Of a stretch of 64,000 bases of DNA, positions 13,901-27,700 are shown one piece after another. Under the pieces are notes generated by a model. That model searched no databases. It saw only the letters and a program-made list of their open reading frames with translations, and was not told the DNA's origin. Origin of the DNA: Aphidius gifuensis (taxonomy: Eukaryota; Arthropoda; Insecta; Hymenoptera; Braconidae); assembly GCF_014905175.1 (NCBI RefSeq), contig NC_057791.1:62001-126000 (forward strand). Direction: 5' to 3'. A program made the position numbers and the translations under genes. Positions within the stretch are counted from its first letter, which is position 1, and each line of letters opens with the position of its first letter.

Positions 13901-16900
13901 CCTGCTCTCCTGATATTTCAAAAATAAATTTTATTTCCTTAAAAACAATTAGAAAAAAAATAGTGGCGACCTTAATTTTTTAACAGGATCATAGAACAAG
14001 CAAAGAGGTATTTTGTACGATTTCTGGTTCACCTCCTGCGTTACCTGCTCTCCTGATATTTCAAAAATAAATTTTATTTCCTTAAAAACAATTAGAAAAA
14101 AAATAGTGGCGACCTTAATTTTTTAACAGGATCATAGAACAGGCGAAGAGGTATTTTGTACAATTTCTGGTTCACCTCCTGCATTACCTGCTCTCCTGAT
14201 ATTTTAAAAATAATTTTATTTCTTTAAAAACAATTAGAAAAAAAATAGTGGCGACCTTAATTTTTTAACAGGATCATAGAACAGGTGAAGAGGTATTTTA
14301 TTTGATTTCTAGTTTACCTCCTGCATTACCTGCTCTCCTGATATTTTAAAAATAATTTTATTTCCTTAAAAACAATTAGAAAAAAAATAGTGGCGACCTT
14401 AATTTTTTAACAGGATCATAGAACAGGCGAAGAGGTATTTTGTACAATTTGTGGTTCACCTCCTGCATTACCTGCTCTCCTGATATTTTAAAAATAAATT
14501 TTATTTCCTTAAAAACAATTAGAAAAAAAATAGCGGCGACCTTAATTTTTTAACAGGATCATAGAACAGGTGAAGAGGTATTTTGTACATTTCTAGTTCA
14601 CCTCCTGCATTACCTGCTCTCCTGATATTTTAAAAATAAATTTTATTTCCTTAAAACAATTAGAAAAAATAGTGGCGACCTTAATTTTTAACAGGATCAT
14701 AGAACAAGGAAGAGGTATTTTTACGATTTCTAGTTCACCTCCTGCATTACCTGCTCTCCTGATATTTCAAAAATAAATTTTATTTCCTTAAAAACAATTA
14801 GAAAAAATAGTGGCGACCTTAATTTTTTAACAGGATTATAGAACAGGCGAAGAGGTATTTTGTACGATTTCTGGTTCACCTCCTGCGTTACCTGCTGATA
14901 TTTTAAAAATAAATTTTATTTCCTTAAAACAATTAGAAAAAATAGTGGCGACCTTAATTTTTTAACAGGATCATAGAACAGGTGAAGAGGTATTTTATTT
15001 GATTTCTAGTTTACCTCCTGCATCACCTGCTCTCCTGATATTTCAAAAATGAATTTTATTTCCTTAAAACAATTAGAAAAATAGTGGCGACCTTAATTTT
15101 TTAACAGGATCATAGAACAGGCAAAGAGGTATTTTGTACAATTTCTGGTTCACCTCCATTACCTGCTCTCCTGATATTTCAAAATAAATTTTATTTCCTT
15201 AAAACAAATTAGAAAAAATAGTGGCGACCTTAATTTTTAACAGGATCATAGAACAGGCGAAGAGGTATTTTGTACATTTTCCAGTTCACCTCCTGCATTA
15301 CCTGCTCTCCTGATATTTTAAAAATAAATTTTATTTCCTTAAAACAATTAGAAAAAATAGCGACCTTAATTTTTAACAGGATCATAGAACAGGTGAAGAG
15401 GATATTTTATTTGATTTCTAGTTTACACCTCCTGCATTACCTGCTCTCCTGATATTTTAAAATAATTTTATTTCCTTTAAAAACAATTAGAAAAAAATAG
15501 TGGCGACCTTAATTTTTAACAGGATCATAGAACAGGTGAAGAGGTATTTTATTTAATTTCTAGTTTACACTCTCCTGCATTACCTGCTCTCCTGATATTT
15601 AAAAATAAATTTTATTTCCTTAAAACAATTAGAAAAAAAATAGTGGCGACCTTAATTTTTAACAGGATCATAGAACAGGTGAAGAGGTATTTTATTTGAT
15701 TTCTAGTTTACCTCCTGCATTACCTGCTCTCCTGATATTTTAAAAATAATTTTATTTCTTCAAAAACAATTAGAAAAAAATAGTGGCGACCTTAATTTTT
15801 AACAGGATCATAGAACAAGCAAAGAGGTATTTTACAATTTCTGGTTCACCTCCTGCGTTACCTGCTCTCCTGATATTTCAAAATAAATTTTATTTAGGAA
15901 AAATAGCGACCTTAATTTTTTAACAGGATCATAGAACAGGTGAAGAGGTATTCTATTTGATTTCTAGTTTACCTCCTGCATTACCTGCTCTCTTGATATT
16001 TTAAAAATAATTTTATTTCTTTAAAAACAATTAGAAAAAATAGTGGCGACCTTAATTTTTAACAGGATCATAGAACAGGCAAAGAGGTATTTTGTACAAT
16101 TTCGGTTCACTCCTGCATTACCTGCTCTCCTGATATTTCAAAATAATTTTATTTCTTTAAAAACAATTAGAGAAAAAATAGTGGCGACCTTAATTTTTTA
16201 ACAAGATCATAGAACAGGCAAAGAGGTATTTTGTACAATTTGTGGTTCATCTCCTGCGTTACCTGCTCTCCTGATATTTCAAAAATAAAATATATTTCCT
16301 TAAAACAATTAGAAAAAATAGTGGCGACCTTAATTTTTAACAGGATCATAGAACAGGCGAAGAGGTATTTTATTTGAATTCTAGTTTACCTCCTGCATCC
16401 TGCTCTCCTGATATTTAAAAATAATTTTATTTCCTTAAAAACAATTAGAAAAAAAATAGCGGCGACCTTAATTTTTTAACAGGATCATAGAACAGGTGAA
16501 GAGGTATTTTATTTGATTTCTAGTTTACCTCCTGCATTACCTGCTCTCCTGATATTTTAAAAATAATTTTATTTCCTTAAAACAATTAGAAAAAATAGTG
16601 GCGACCTTAATTTTTAACAGGATCATAGAACAAGCAAAGAGGTATTTTGTACGATTTCTGGTTCACCTCCTGCGTTACCTGCTCTCCTGATATTTCAAAA
16701 AATAAATTTTATTTCCTTAAAACAATTAGAAAAAATAGTGGCGACTTAATTTTTTAACAGGATCATAGAACAAGCAAAGAGGTATTTTTGTACAATTTCT
16801 GGTTCACCTCCTGCGTTACCTGCTCTCCTGATATTTCAAAAATAAATTTTATTTCCTTAAAACAATTAGAAAAAATAGTGGCGACCCTAATTTTTTAACA

Positions 16901-18650
16901 GGATCCTAGAACAGGCAAAGAGGTATTTCATTTGATTTCTAGTTCACCTCCTGCGTTACTTGCTCTCCTGATATTTCAAAAATAAATTTTATTTATTAAA
17001 AATCAATTAGAAAAAAAATAGTGGCGAGTCTAATTTTTTAACAGGATCATAGAACAGGCAAAGAGGTATTTTGTACAAATTCTAGTTCACCTCCTGCGCT
17101 ACCTGTTCTCTTGATATTTCAAAAATAAATTTTATTTATTAAAAATCAATGAGAAGAAAAATAGTGGCGGCATTAATTTTTCAACAGGATCATAGAACAG
17201 GCGAAGAGGTATTTTGTACAATTTCTAGATCACCTCCTGCGTTACCTGCTCTCCTGATATTTCAAAAATAAATTTTATTTTATTGAAATCAATTAGAAAA
17301 AAAATAGTGGCGACATTAATTTTTTAACAGGATCATAGAACAGGCAAAGAGGTATTTTGTACAATTTCTAGATCACCTCCTGCGTTACCTGCTCTCCTGA
17401 TATTTCAAAAATAAATTTTATTTTATTGAAATCAATTAGGAAAAAAATAGTGCGACCTTAATTTTTTAACAGGATCATAGAACAGGTGAAGGTATTTTTA
17501 TTTGATTTCTAGTTCACCTCCTGCATTTCCTGCTCTCCTGATATTTTAAAAATAAATTTATTTCCTTTAAAACAATTAGAAAAAATAGTGGCGACCTTAA
17601 TTTTTAACAGGATCATAGAACAAGCAAGAGGTATTTTGTACAATTTCTGGTTCACCTCCTGCATTACCTGCTCTCCTGATATTTAAAAAATAATTTTTTT
17701 TCCCTTAAAACAATTAGAAAAATAATAGCGAATTTTTTTAACAGGATCATAGAACAAGCAAAGAGGTATTTTGTACGATTTCTGGTTCACCTCCTGCGTT
17801 ACCTGCTCTCCTGATATTTTAAAAATAATTTTATTTCCTTAAAAACAATTAGAAAAAAAATAGTGGCGACCTTAATTTTTTAACAGGATCATAGAACAGG
17901 CAAAGAGGTATTTCATTTGATTTCTAGTTCACCTCCTGCGTTACCTGCTCTCCTGATATTTCAAAAATAAATTTTATTTCTTTAAAAACAATTAGAAAAA
18001 AAATAGTGGCGACCTTAATTTTTTAACAGGATCATAGAACAAGCAAAGAGGTATTTTGTACAATTTCTGGTTCACCTCCTGCATTACCTGCTCTCCTGAT
18101 ATTTTAAAAATAATTTTATTTCCTTAAAAACAATTAGAAAAAAAATAGCGGCGACCTTAATTTTTTAACAGGATCATAGAACAGGTGAAGAGGTATTTTG
18201 TACAATTTGTGGTTCACCTCCTGCGTTACCTGCTCTCCTGATATTTCAAAAATGAATTTTATTTCCTTAAAAACAATTAGAAAAAAAATAGTGGCGACCC
18301 TAATTTTTTAACAGGATCATAGAACAGGTGAAGAGGTATTTTATTTGATTTCTAGTTTACCTCCTGCATTACCTGCTCTCCTGATATTTTAAAAATAATT
18401 TTATTTCTTTAAAAACAATTAGAAAAAAAATAGTGGCGACCCTAATTTTTTAACAGGATCATAGAACAGGCAAAGAGGTATTTTGTACAATTCTCAGTTC
18501 ACCTGTAGTCATTCCTGTTTTCCTAATATTTCAAAAATAAAATTTTTTTTCTATAAAAGAAAATAGAAAAAATAATAGAAAAAATGATGTATTCAAACAG
18601 GATCATAGAACAAGCAAAGAAGTATTCGATAGAATATCTGGAGTCACAGG
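10960..18650. repeat. Tandem satellite array, ~143 bp unit
   Basis: Head-to-tail repeats with a period of about 143 bases, measured between successive copies of AACAGGATCATAGAAC (for example 11997 and 12140). That gives roughly 50-55 copies. A unit carries GAAGAGGTATTTT, a variable segment, ACCTCCTGC(A/G)TTACCTGC, TCTCCTGATATTT, an A/T-rich spacer and AGTGGCGACCTTAATTTTT. Units near both ends (about 10960-11170 and 18480-18650) are the most diverged and the interior is homogeneous, as expected for unequal exchange. The period is not a multiple of three, so open frames across it do not persist. Each unit holds an imperfect inverted repeat (GAGGT..ACCTC core, flanking CAGGT..ACCTG). Confidence 0.97.
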
Positions 18651-21600
18651 ATCACACAATTTATCTATTAGATAATAATAATAAGTCTTTGAATAATTAA
18701 TTTAGTAATAATATTTTTATTAATAATTATCTGAATAAACTATTATAATAAATTGTTATTAATGAAATAAATATTTAGATAATTCATTTATAGCTCTAAT
18801 TTAAATAAACGAATCATAGAAATGATCTATAATTTTTTTTCATCTTTTTAATAATATATCCTTCATCATATTCTTCTTTTTATATTCTTTCACATTTTCC
18901 AAATAAATACTCTTTTTATATAATTAATAACTAAAAATACATAAATCAATTACAGTCACTTAAAAAATAATTTAAAAAAATCAAACATTCATTCACTCAA
19001 TATGAATAAGAAATAATAAATTAATTGCTACATTATTATGATAATAAAAGTGAATAATGAATGAAAGTAATAAGCAAATCATTCATTTGAAATCTATAAT
19101 ATTTTTTATGTTGTTTCTTTTCAAATTAAAATATTCACAAAGCAACTTAGATTTAAATAAAAAAAAAAGTTAAACTTTTCACAGCAATTATCACTTCCTT
19201 AGTATTTTCATTCACAATTTTCCAATCCTCGTAACATTTATCGTGTCTTTTTTATTTTCCATAAAGACTCGTATTATAATTTTGAATATCAATAAAATAA
19301 CAAATTAATTAATTTATAATGACAATTTAACGTTTTATATGAGACTCTCTAATTAAAACAAGAATATTTATTTTAATATAATATCTAATAGAGAGAGACT
19401 TTAAATACATCTCAAATTAATTTTTTTCTCGCTAGATAATTCATAAATTAACAGGACAAATGAGCTATAATTTTTTAAATAACATTATCATAATATTTAT
19501 CAAAGGAAAAACAGTGTCTCAATGAAATCAAATATTTTCTTTTTTTTTTGTTGTTATTCTTGTGATAATTATATTATTATGATTTTCTTTTTTTTTTAAA
19601 TCAACAACTTAGTACAATAAATAATAATAACAATATTTTTGTAGATATTTTCTTTCAACTCAGTTTAATCTCTTAAGGTATTATCAACAGGCCTGAGTAT
19701 AATATTAGTACTTAATTCTCCTCAAAAAAATTTGTTAATTAAGAAGAATTATATGAAACATCAATCAAATATTATTATTATTATTATAATTTCAAAATGT
19801 TTATAATTCTTAATATTTAATAATAACTACGATATTTATATTTATTTATTTAATTTTTTTTAAGTTGTACTTGGTGTTTTAATTTTAGAGTATGAATAAA
19901 AAGTAATAGACCAAGTAATTATTTTTATATTTAAAAAATTCGTTGTCCAATTTGTGAAATGAGAAAATTTGATGAAAAAAAATTAAGTTTTTGACATTAT
20001 TTGAAATGATATTCTTTTGTAAATAAAAAACATTAAATTTCTCTTGACCTAATTAGTTTGAAATGTCTCATTTTAGAAACCACCACCCCTTTTGTCTTTT
20101 ATTTCTCAGTGTCAATGAAAAGCAATTTCGTGACTATTCAAAATATTCATATAAAAAAATTCTAATTACACTCAACAATACAATAAACAAAAGAAAAAAG
20201 TTTATAAAAATGATATTGTAACACTCTAAGAAATTGGGAACGTTTCTGGCATAAAACTTGGCTTATTTTTATATTTTTTCTTTCACAAAACTCATTGCTA
20301 AATTTTCACATAAAACATTATGCTTTTTTTATTACTATATAATAATGAAAGTGATGAAAAAAAATTATAAAAAAGAAAGAAAAAAACATTGAATGGTTTC
20401 AGTTTGGATTAAGTATCATTTTTTTAATTTTTTTATTTTCATGTATGAGAGGGCGAAGGATTTGTCCTGGATTATCTTCGTTGATTGTCCGACATTTTAT
20501 TGCTATACAAACGTAAAAGGAAAAAAGTCGATAATCCAGGCCGAATCGTTGCCAATAGGAAGGCAATACTGTGTTTTTCATATAATTCTTTTTTTTTTTA
20601 ATTTATTTTTTTTATCTTTGACTCTGTATAAGTTGATTTAATTTCGATCCAGGCATATGTTTGTTTGACCCATTTAATATATATATTTTTATTTTTGTTA
20701 CAGACCACAAATGATTATCTTTATCATTCATGACAGAGACCTCAATTAAATATCTTTTGTCCAAACAAATTACTTTTTCTTTATATAATAATATATCTAT
20801 TTTATACAGCATGTCGAAAAACAATTGATTCAATTATTCTTTTCACATCAACATCAGATTTTCTTTATACAAATAATAATAATTATCATCATGTTTTTAA
20901 CCAGCGTATACATTTGATAATAATTTACATCTTGCCTTTTTTTATTTTTCAGTATTCATACTTGAAATAAAGATAGTAATAATAATAATAATAACATTTA
21001 TAAGTCTTTAAGCTCTAGAAATATTTAAATCTTTTTTTCGAATACAGAATTTTTCCTTCTCCAATTAATTATAATAAAATTATCAAGTATATTTAGTTTT
21101 TTTTTTTTATTTTATTTTTTATATTTTTTTTTAATTTTTTATGTTTTTTTTTGTTATTAATATAGTAATAGTAGTAGCAATAGACCGCCTCTAAGAACTA
21201 ATTGGTGTTCATTCATTGATCCCCATTTTTTTCATTTGGTACCGATTATATTTCGTAAATTTTCTTGCATATTTTTAATTTGTTTTTTTTTTAATACACA
21301 TTTATTATATTCGCCATGATTAAAATCGCCATAAAGTGATTTTATTAATATTATTATTTAATAAACAATTTTATATTTTATTTTCGATGAATTTCAAGGT
21401 GGCACTAATTTAATAAAATATACGCATAAATATATCTTGATCGAGTTATTATTTGAATAAATAAATTTGTCATCGATGACATTAATTAATAATTATCATT
21501 TACAACATTTAAATATACACGAAGTTAATTTTAATTAATATTAATCATTTATAAAAGGACGAAATAAATATTTTCAGTTATTTCACAATCACAGGCTGGA

Positions 21601-21693
21601 GGAAATTTACGTGTTGATAATACCAATAATATATAGTTTTCTAGGAGAGCATAATTTATAATGTATTTTTGTAAGAGGTAAATAAAATAAGAC
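18651..21693. other. Non-coding interval between satellite and rdgA
   Basis: A/T-rich with poly-T and poly-A runs. No exon on either strand that I would support. Open frames around 20400-20830 have no family resemblance and read through homopolymers. The one structured patch is a hairpin at 20466-20540. Confidence 0.6.
20466..20540. repeat. Inverted repeat, 11-bp perfect arms
   Basis: CCTGGATTATC at 20466-20476 is matched by its reverse complement at 20530-20540, with a 53-base loop. The patch is clearly less A/T-rich than its surroundings. No coding or tRNA-like structure is seen. Confidence 0.6.
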
Positions 21694-21699
21694 TTTATT
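21694..21699 (-). terminator. Candidate rdgA polyadenylation signal
   Basis: AATAAA on the minus strand about 90 bases after the rdgA stop at 21784. Confidence 0.4.
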
Positions 21700-21783
21700 T
21701 TTTATTTTTAAAATAGTGAAAATTAAAATCTAAAAAATACTTTTAATTGGCGTTTATGAAAAACCTCAGCAAACCTCAAGAGG

Positions 21784-24700
21784 TCAAGGAAGTTTTTGCA
21801 TACTTCCTCCTACCATTTGAAATTCTTCTTGATCTTAAAATAAAAAATAAAAATTAATCAACAAATTTAAAATAATAAAATTTTCATTTAAAAAAATATA
21901 TACTCACTTTGTAGATAAATTGCAAGATTTGTTTCACCCATTTCATTTGCATAATCTCTTGGTGTTTTGCCAGATTTATCACGTACAATTAATGTTGAAC
22001 CAGCAGCAACAAGCATACAACATATTGAACGATTTTTATGTTGTACAGCTTTGTGTAAAGCTGTTTGTCCTCTGTGAATTAATTAATAATAAATAAATAT
22101 TAATTAACATAATCAAAAAAAATTAAAATAATGCCTACTTACTTGTCATTATCAAGCATATTTATCATTGATGGTGGTCCACAAGTAATAAGATACTGTA
22201 CAATATCTCGATGTCCATTTTTAGCAGCAATATGTAATGCTGTTTGACCATTTGAATCAATAGACATCAAAGAATATCCACGGTCATGATAATCTTTAAT
22301 TTTTTTTAAATCACCAGTTTTAGCACAATGTACAATTCCATCAGTTGTTTTTTCTAATAAACCAGAAGTTGTTGTATTAACATTTCCTGATAAACTAAAT
22401 AATCTTTCAGCTGAACTAAGATACTTTGATGATGATGCTGTTTCTTTTGGTGAAGTTTTAGTTTGATTATATTTATTATTACTATCTTTTGTTGGTGTTT
22501 TTTGATTTTTATTTGTTGGTGATGTACTTGTTTGTTTATCACCACTTGTTATTTTGCAATCACTTGTTAATTTTTTTTGTTGTTGTAGTATAACTTGATT
22601 AATAATTTCTTCATCTTTATTTTTATCATCAAGTGCTGATTTAATTGCTGCAATGACATTTGGATCTTCTTCAAGTATATATATTGCTTCTGATATAACA
22701 TCAGTGACATAATGTAAATGTTCTTGTGCAACATCAATACGAAAAAATCTTTCAGCAGTACATGAATCAAGAAAACAACAATAATCCATTTGAAATTCTT
22801 TTGATAATATATTACGTAATGTTTCAAGATCTGTTGTTGCTTCAAGTTCAAGTGGTTCTGTTTTTAATCTAATTGCTGTTTTTTTTAAACGATCTTTGTC
22901 AGAATTATATGCTTCATAATCAGACATTTTTATTTTCATTAATGGTAAAGTTAAATTTTCTAATTTAACATCAATACTTTGATGTGATTTACGTGTTGAT
23001 CTACGTTTTGTTAGCATTGTTGCTTTATTTAAATGATTCATCTCAATTATCGATGGCAACACACGACAGGCTTCTCCATCAACCTAGATAAATTTTATTA
23101 TTATTATTATTATTAAAAAAAAAAAGAGAATAGTTTTTTTGTGAAAAGAAAAGGTCAAGTATAATAATATTGATTAAGTATTAAATTTCTTTTGCGCAGT
23201 TTTTTATTTTTTTTCATTTTCATCTAAATTGAACCCTCGTCTATTTTATTAACTCTACTATACTTTTTTTTTTTATTATTTTGGTGCTTTTGAAAATACT
23301 TGATGATGACTAGAAAGAAATGATACAAGCACAACTATTGTATTTTTATTTTATATAAAATAAAATAAAATATTGTAATTTATTCTTTTTTTTTTTTGAC
23401 TCATGGGATTTTATTTATTTGCATTGAAATGCATTTTTTTTTTTTCCATGTATAAAAATAAAATAAAATGTATATTACCTGCATTGGAATGGTTTTTTTT
23501 GTTGATAATACAGCTCTACTACATTGTGCCAGGGGTGTACCATGTCCACCAGCTTGTAATAATGGTAATTGAAATGTTGTTAATCCAATAACTTCAATTA
23601 AACCATCATCAGTTGATGGTTCTTTGGTGTCTGGCATTGGTGCCCATGGACGTGTACCACCACCATATGATGAAATATTTAAAAATACAATAGCATGTAC
23701 ACGATGTTCAATGAGTTTTGGTGTTATATCAATTCCATCACATTCAAGTGTAACATAATCAGATAAATCTTTCCATCTTCTTACAATTAAATCTTTACCA
23801 CCCATTTGTCCATAAAAAACTTTATTTCTCATACGTGAATTAAATTTTTCTGGATTGGCTTCTCTTGCTTCATGAAATTCAAGTGCAATATGTGCATCAA
23901 CACCAAGTGAAAAATAATTATTAACAACATTTAATGGTAAATTATCTTTAACTCTTCCAGTTGTATCATCATTTTTACCTTCTGGATTTGGTGTTACTTT
24001 TAATGACCATCTATCAAGTAATCTAATACCACTGTCATCAAGATGTGTTAGTATTTTTGTTATTGGTTCATCAGTATAACCACCACCCCAACCAAGTGAA
24101 CGTGCTAAATCATTACCAGTACCAAGTGGTAATACACCAACAGCTGGTGATGGTGATATATCAATTAAATCAATAATTGATAATACCCAACCAACAGTAC
24201 CATCACCACCACATGCTAATACACGTAAATTTGGTACTCTTTTAAATAATTCTAATCCCATTCGTGGTCCACCTTGTGTTAAATCAAATACTTGACGTGG
24301 ATTTAAAAACCATTGAAATTTTTGTAATAATTTAGCACCTTGATTACCACCTGATTTTGGATTTATAAATACCAATAATGGATGTACAGTTAATGATGGT
24401 ATTGGTTTAATCATCCATACTGTATTATAATCAACAGCAACAACACTTTTTTTATCATTATTATTATCTTGATTGATATTATCTTTTTTTGTTTTTTTAC
24501 GTTTTGATGTTGTTGTACAACTACCACTACCACTTGCACCACCACTTGCACCACTAGCACTTGATGATTGTTTAATTTTTTTTGGTGATTTTCTTAAACT
24601 ACTTTTAAAACTTCCTTTTCTTGGTAATTTTAATATCCATGATGGTGGTACAATAATTGATTTATGTAAACCAAGTTCACAATTTTCACCAACTTTATCA

Positions 24701-27700
24701 ACATTAAAACATGCTTCTTTATTATGATATGCTAATTTACACCAACTACATATTACAGCAACAATTTCTTTTGAACTAAAACTTAATTTTGATTGAAATG
24801 ATTTTGAACAATTTGTACATTTTCCTTTTTGTGAACGACGATGTACCCAATGATGATCTGTTGATGTTTGTTCACGATATTGACGTACACCAACATCACG
24901 ATAACCAGCTTTACAATCAAAATCTAATTTTGGTAAACAATATTTGTGAGCAGATACACGACATGCTGCACATTTTAATCTTTCTCCATGTTTCTATATA
25001 TTTAAAAAAAACAAAAAAATACATTATTAGATAGAAATTAATTTAAATGGATTCTATTGATGGATTATATTTAGTTGGATCGATATCTCGAGGGCGAGGC
25101 AAAACCAGCTGTTTTTTGTGAAAATAAAATATTGCATTTTTATTATTTTGACCTGTTGGTTAATGTTTAGAAGGATAAATTAACATTCTACAAAGGATCC
25201 TTTGACCTTTTGGCCGTAATCGTTTCTCTCGAGATATTATTAGATGAAATTTTGCATAATTAATCATCAGGCAAATATCTGGCTTTATTATATATCAATT
25301 TTAATTTAGCTACTGAAAATGTTGAATTATAAATAATGATATCAAATATTCATTGTCAATGAATGTAAAATAAAATACAATAAAATATTAATGTATTGTG
25401 TCGACTGTTGTGGTGTTGTGGAAGAACACACAATGCTCTTTTATATATTGATGATGATGATAATAAATTATTGGCTAGCCACATTATTATTGTTTTCTTC
25501 TTAATTTTTAAACACATACAATTTCCATTTCATTTAATTTTATGATGATAATTATTGGACTGATTTAATTTAATGCAAGTAGGGCTTTAATAAGATTCTC
25601 GTGAAAGGAAAAAAAATATATTTACTCTTGTCGCGTGTCAATTAAGTAATAAAAAAAAAAATATAGGTATATATGTATAAGAAAAACGTTTAGTCAACAC
25701 AGAGGAGCAAAAGATGTTGAGATAAGTGACATTAAATACAACAAGGGACGATGTGAAATGACGCTTTTATGAGACTGAATCTAATCACGATGAGAATTAT
25801 TTTCTCTTGTAAATTTATCTATCTTGGTTTTTTTTTTTCTTATTTATTTCTAATTATTATACCTCTTTCTTTTATTTTTTTTTTCCTTCTTTTTTTAAGG
25901 GAAAAGCAATCAACAGCAGTTTGGAGAATCAGGTTTCCAAGTCTCATTTGGGAAATAAGTGTTAATGAATAGTAATGATAATGATGATGATGAAAGTATA
26001 TTAAAAAAATTAAAAAAAAATTCCTGATTCTAGATCAGTTTGTTTATTTACGTTTTGATGAAATAATCCTTTATCTTTATTTTTAAGTTTTACCGAGCAA
26101 TCTGTGACGTAGCAAAAATCACCAGAGGCGTTTGTTGATACCCAGAGATGCTCTCCATTAATTGAACCTGGTCCCCAATCTGGTGTTGTTCGTAGCTCTC
26201 TATCGCCACTTGCTGCTGGTCTCTCTTCTTTTCCTCTGAAATTTAATTTTTTAAATATATTTATTTTATTAATCATCAAATATTCATTTTATCGCATATC
26301 AGCTAAAATTAATTCCGTTCAAGTATATTATTATACATGTTGTAATTTTTTTCTTATCTAAAATTTGGCTTATTTAAAATTTAAATTTCAACATCATGTT
26401 ACATATATACCTATAATATGAAATTTAAATTATTATTCAAAATATATACTGCAAAGAATTATTTTAAAAATGTTAAATGTTATTTATTTACGTATTTATG
26501 TTTGCATTAAAATTATTAGAGAAAACTTTTGAATATAAATAATTTTTTTTCCAATTGGCATTTACTAGGATAAAATAAAAAGAATAAAGTTAAATAGAGC
26601 TTGAAGACCTTGTTCAACACAAACTGAATGAAAAGTAGCTCTGAGGGTCCTGAGGGTAATGAAAAAAAAAAAAATTTCTTATCTACATTCACCCACTCCC
26701 ATCGCTACTACCTTAAAATAAAAAATAAAAAAAATCAGTCTCAAAGTTATTTTTCTTTATCATGATTTTAAAAAAAAGAGAAAAAAAAAAAAAAAAAAAA
26801 AAAAACTTGTTAGTTTCTTTCTTGCCCTTTAGAATTTTCTTAAACTTCTTTGTATATATACCTATAGCTACATTATTTATTTTATTTTTTTCTTTCAACA
26901 AAAAAAGAAACAATAAAGAAAGAATTTTTTTTCTATATAACATCATTCCTCTTCAACCCGTTTCGCAAACTTTTTCAATTCAATTTTGCCACAAGAGTTC
27001 ACTGGAATACGTTCAAAGTAAACTCTTTTTAAAGAAAAAAGGGAAAAAAAAAAAAAAAAGAATTTATAATGAATCGAAATGATATTTTATATATATATAT
27101 TTTTTTTTTTCGTTAACAGTAACTGCTAGTATTTGAAGAATAAAAAAAAAAAAAACATTTGTTTAAAATTAATTACAAAGTTGTTAATTAATAAAACTTT
27201 AATATAAGTATTTAAAATAAAAAAATCAAGCCAAGATAATCTTTGATGATAAAAAAATAATCTCAAACAATGTTTTGAATTACGTCTTACACGAATTTAA
27301 ATAAAAAAACAAACAAGTATCTGTTTTGTAAGTTAAGCCAGAGCTGTACATAGTACCAAAAAGTATTAAATAACAAGACTTGTAATAGAGAAAGAGAGAG
27401 AAAGAAAAAATGGTGTTATATTTTGAGCTCATTGGGGGAAATAGTAAATGCCGGAAGAGGGTCTTTCCACGCTTGTGTATAAAATGATTGAAAGTTATTC
27501 TTTATCTTGTGAAAATGAGTGCTAAACCGACAAGATAAGCTTACTTTTTTTTTTTTTTTTTTTTTTTTTTGTTTCCTTATTCACGAGTGGTTCATCTGTC
27601 TACCACAACGATAAGCTTGATTAATTACAAAAAATTTTGAAGGGAGGGTAAAAAAATGAACAAGTAGAAAAACAAAAAAAAAATCATCATTAAGCATGTC

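Noticed and set aside
12534..16349. Open frames within the satellite (60-75 codons)
   Set aside because: They span repeat units whose ~143 bp period is not a multiple of three, break in neighbouring copies and have no protein-like conservation.
1205..20565. Shared 14-mer TGCCAATAGGAAGG at about 1206 and 20550
   Set aside because: A few 14-mer matches are expected by chance in 64 kb; the flanks differ.
20393..20833. Overlapping open frames on both strands near 20.4-20.8 kb
   Set aside because: They run through homopolymers, lack splice context and resemble no family.
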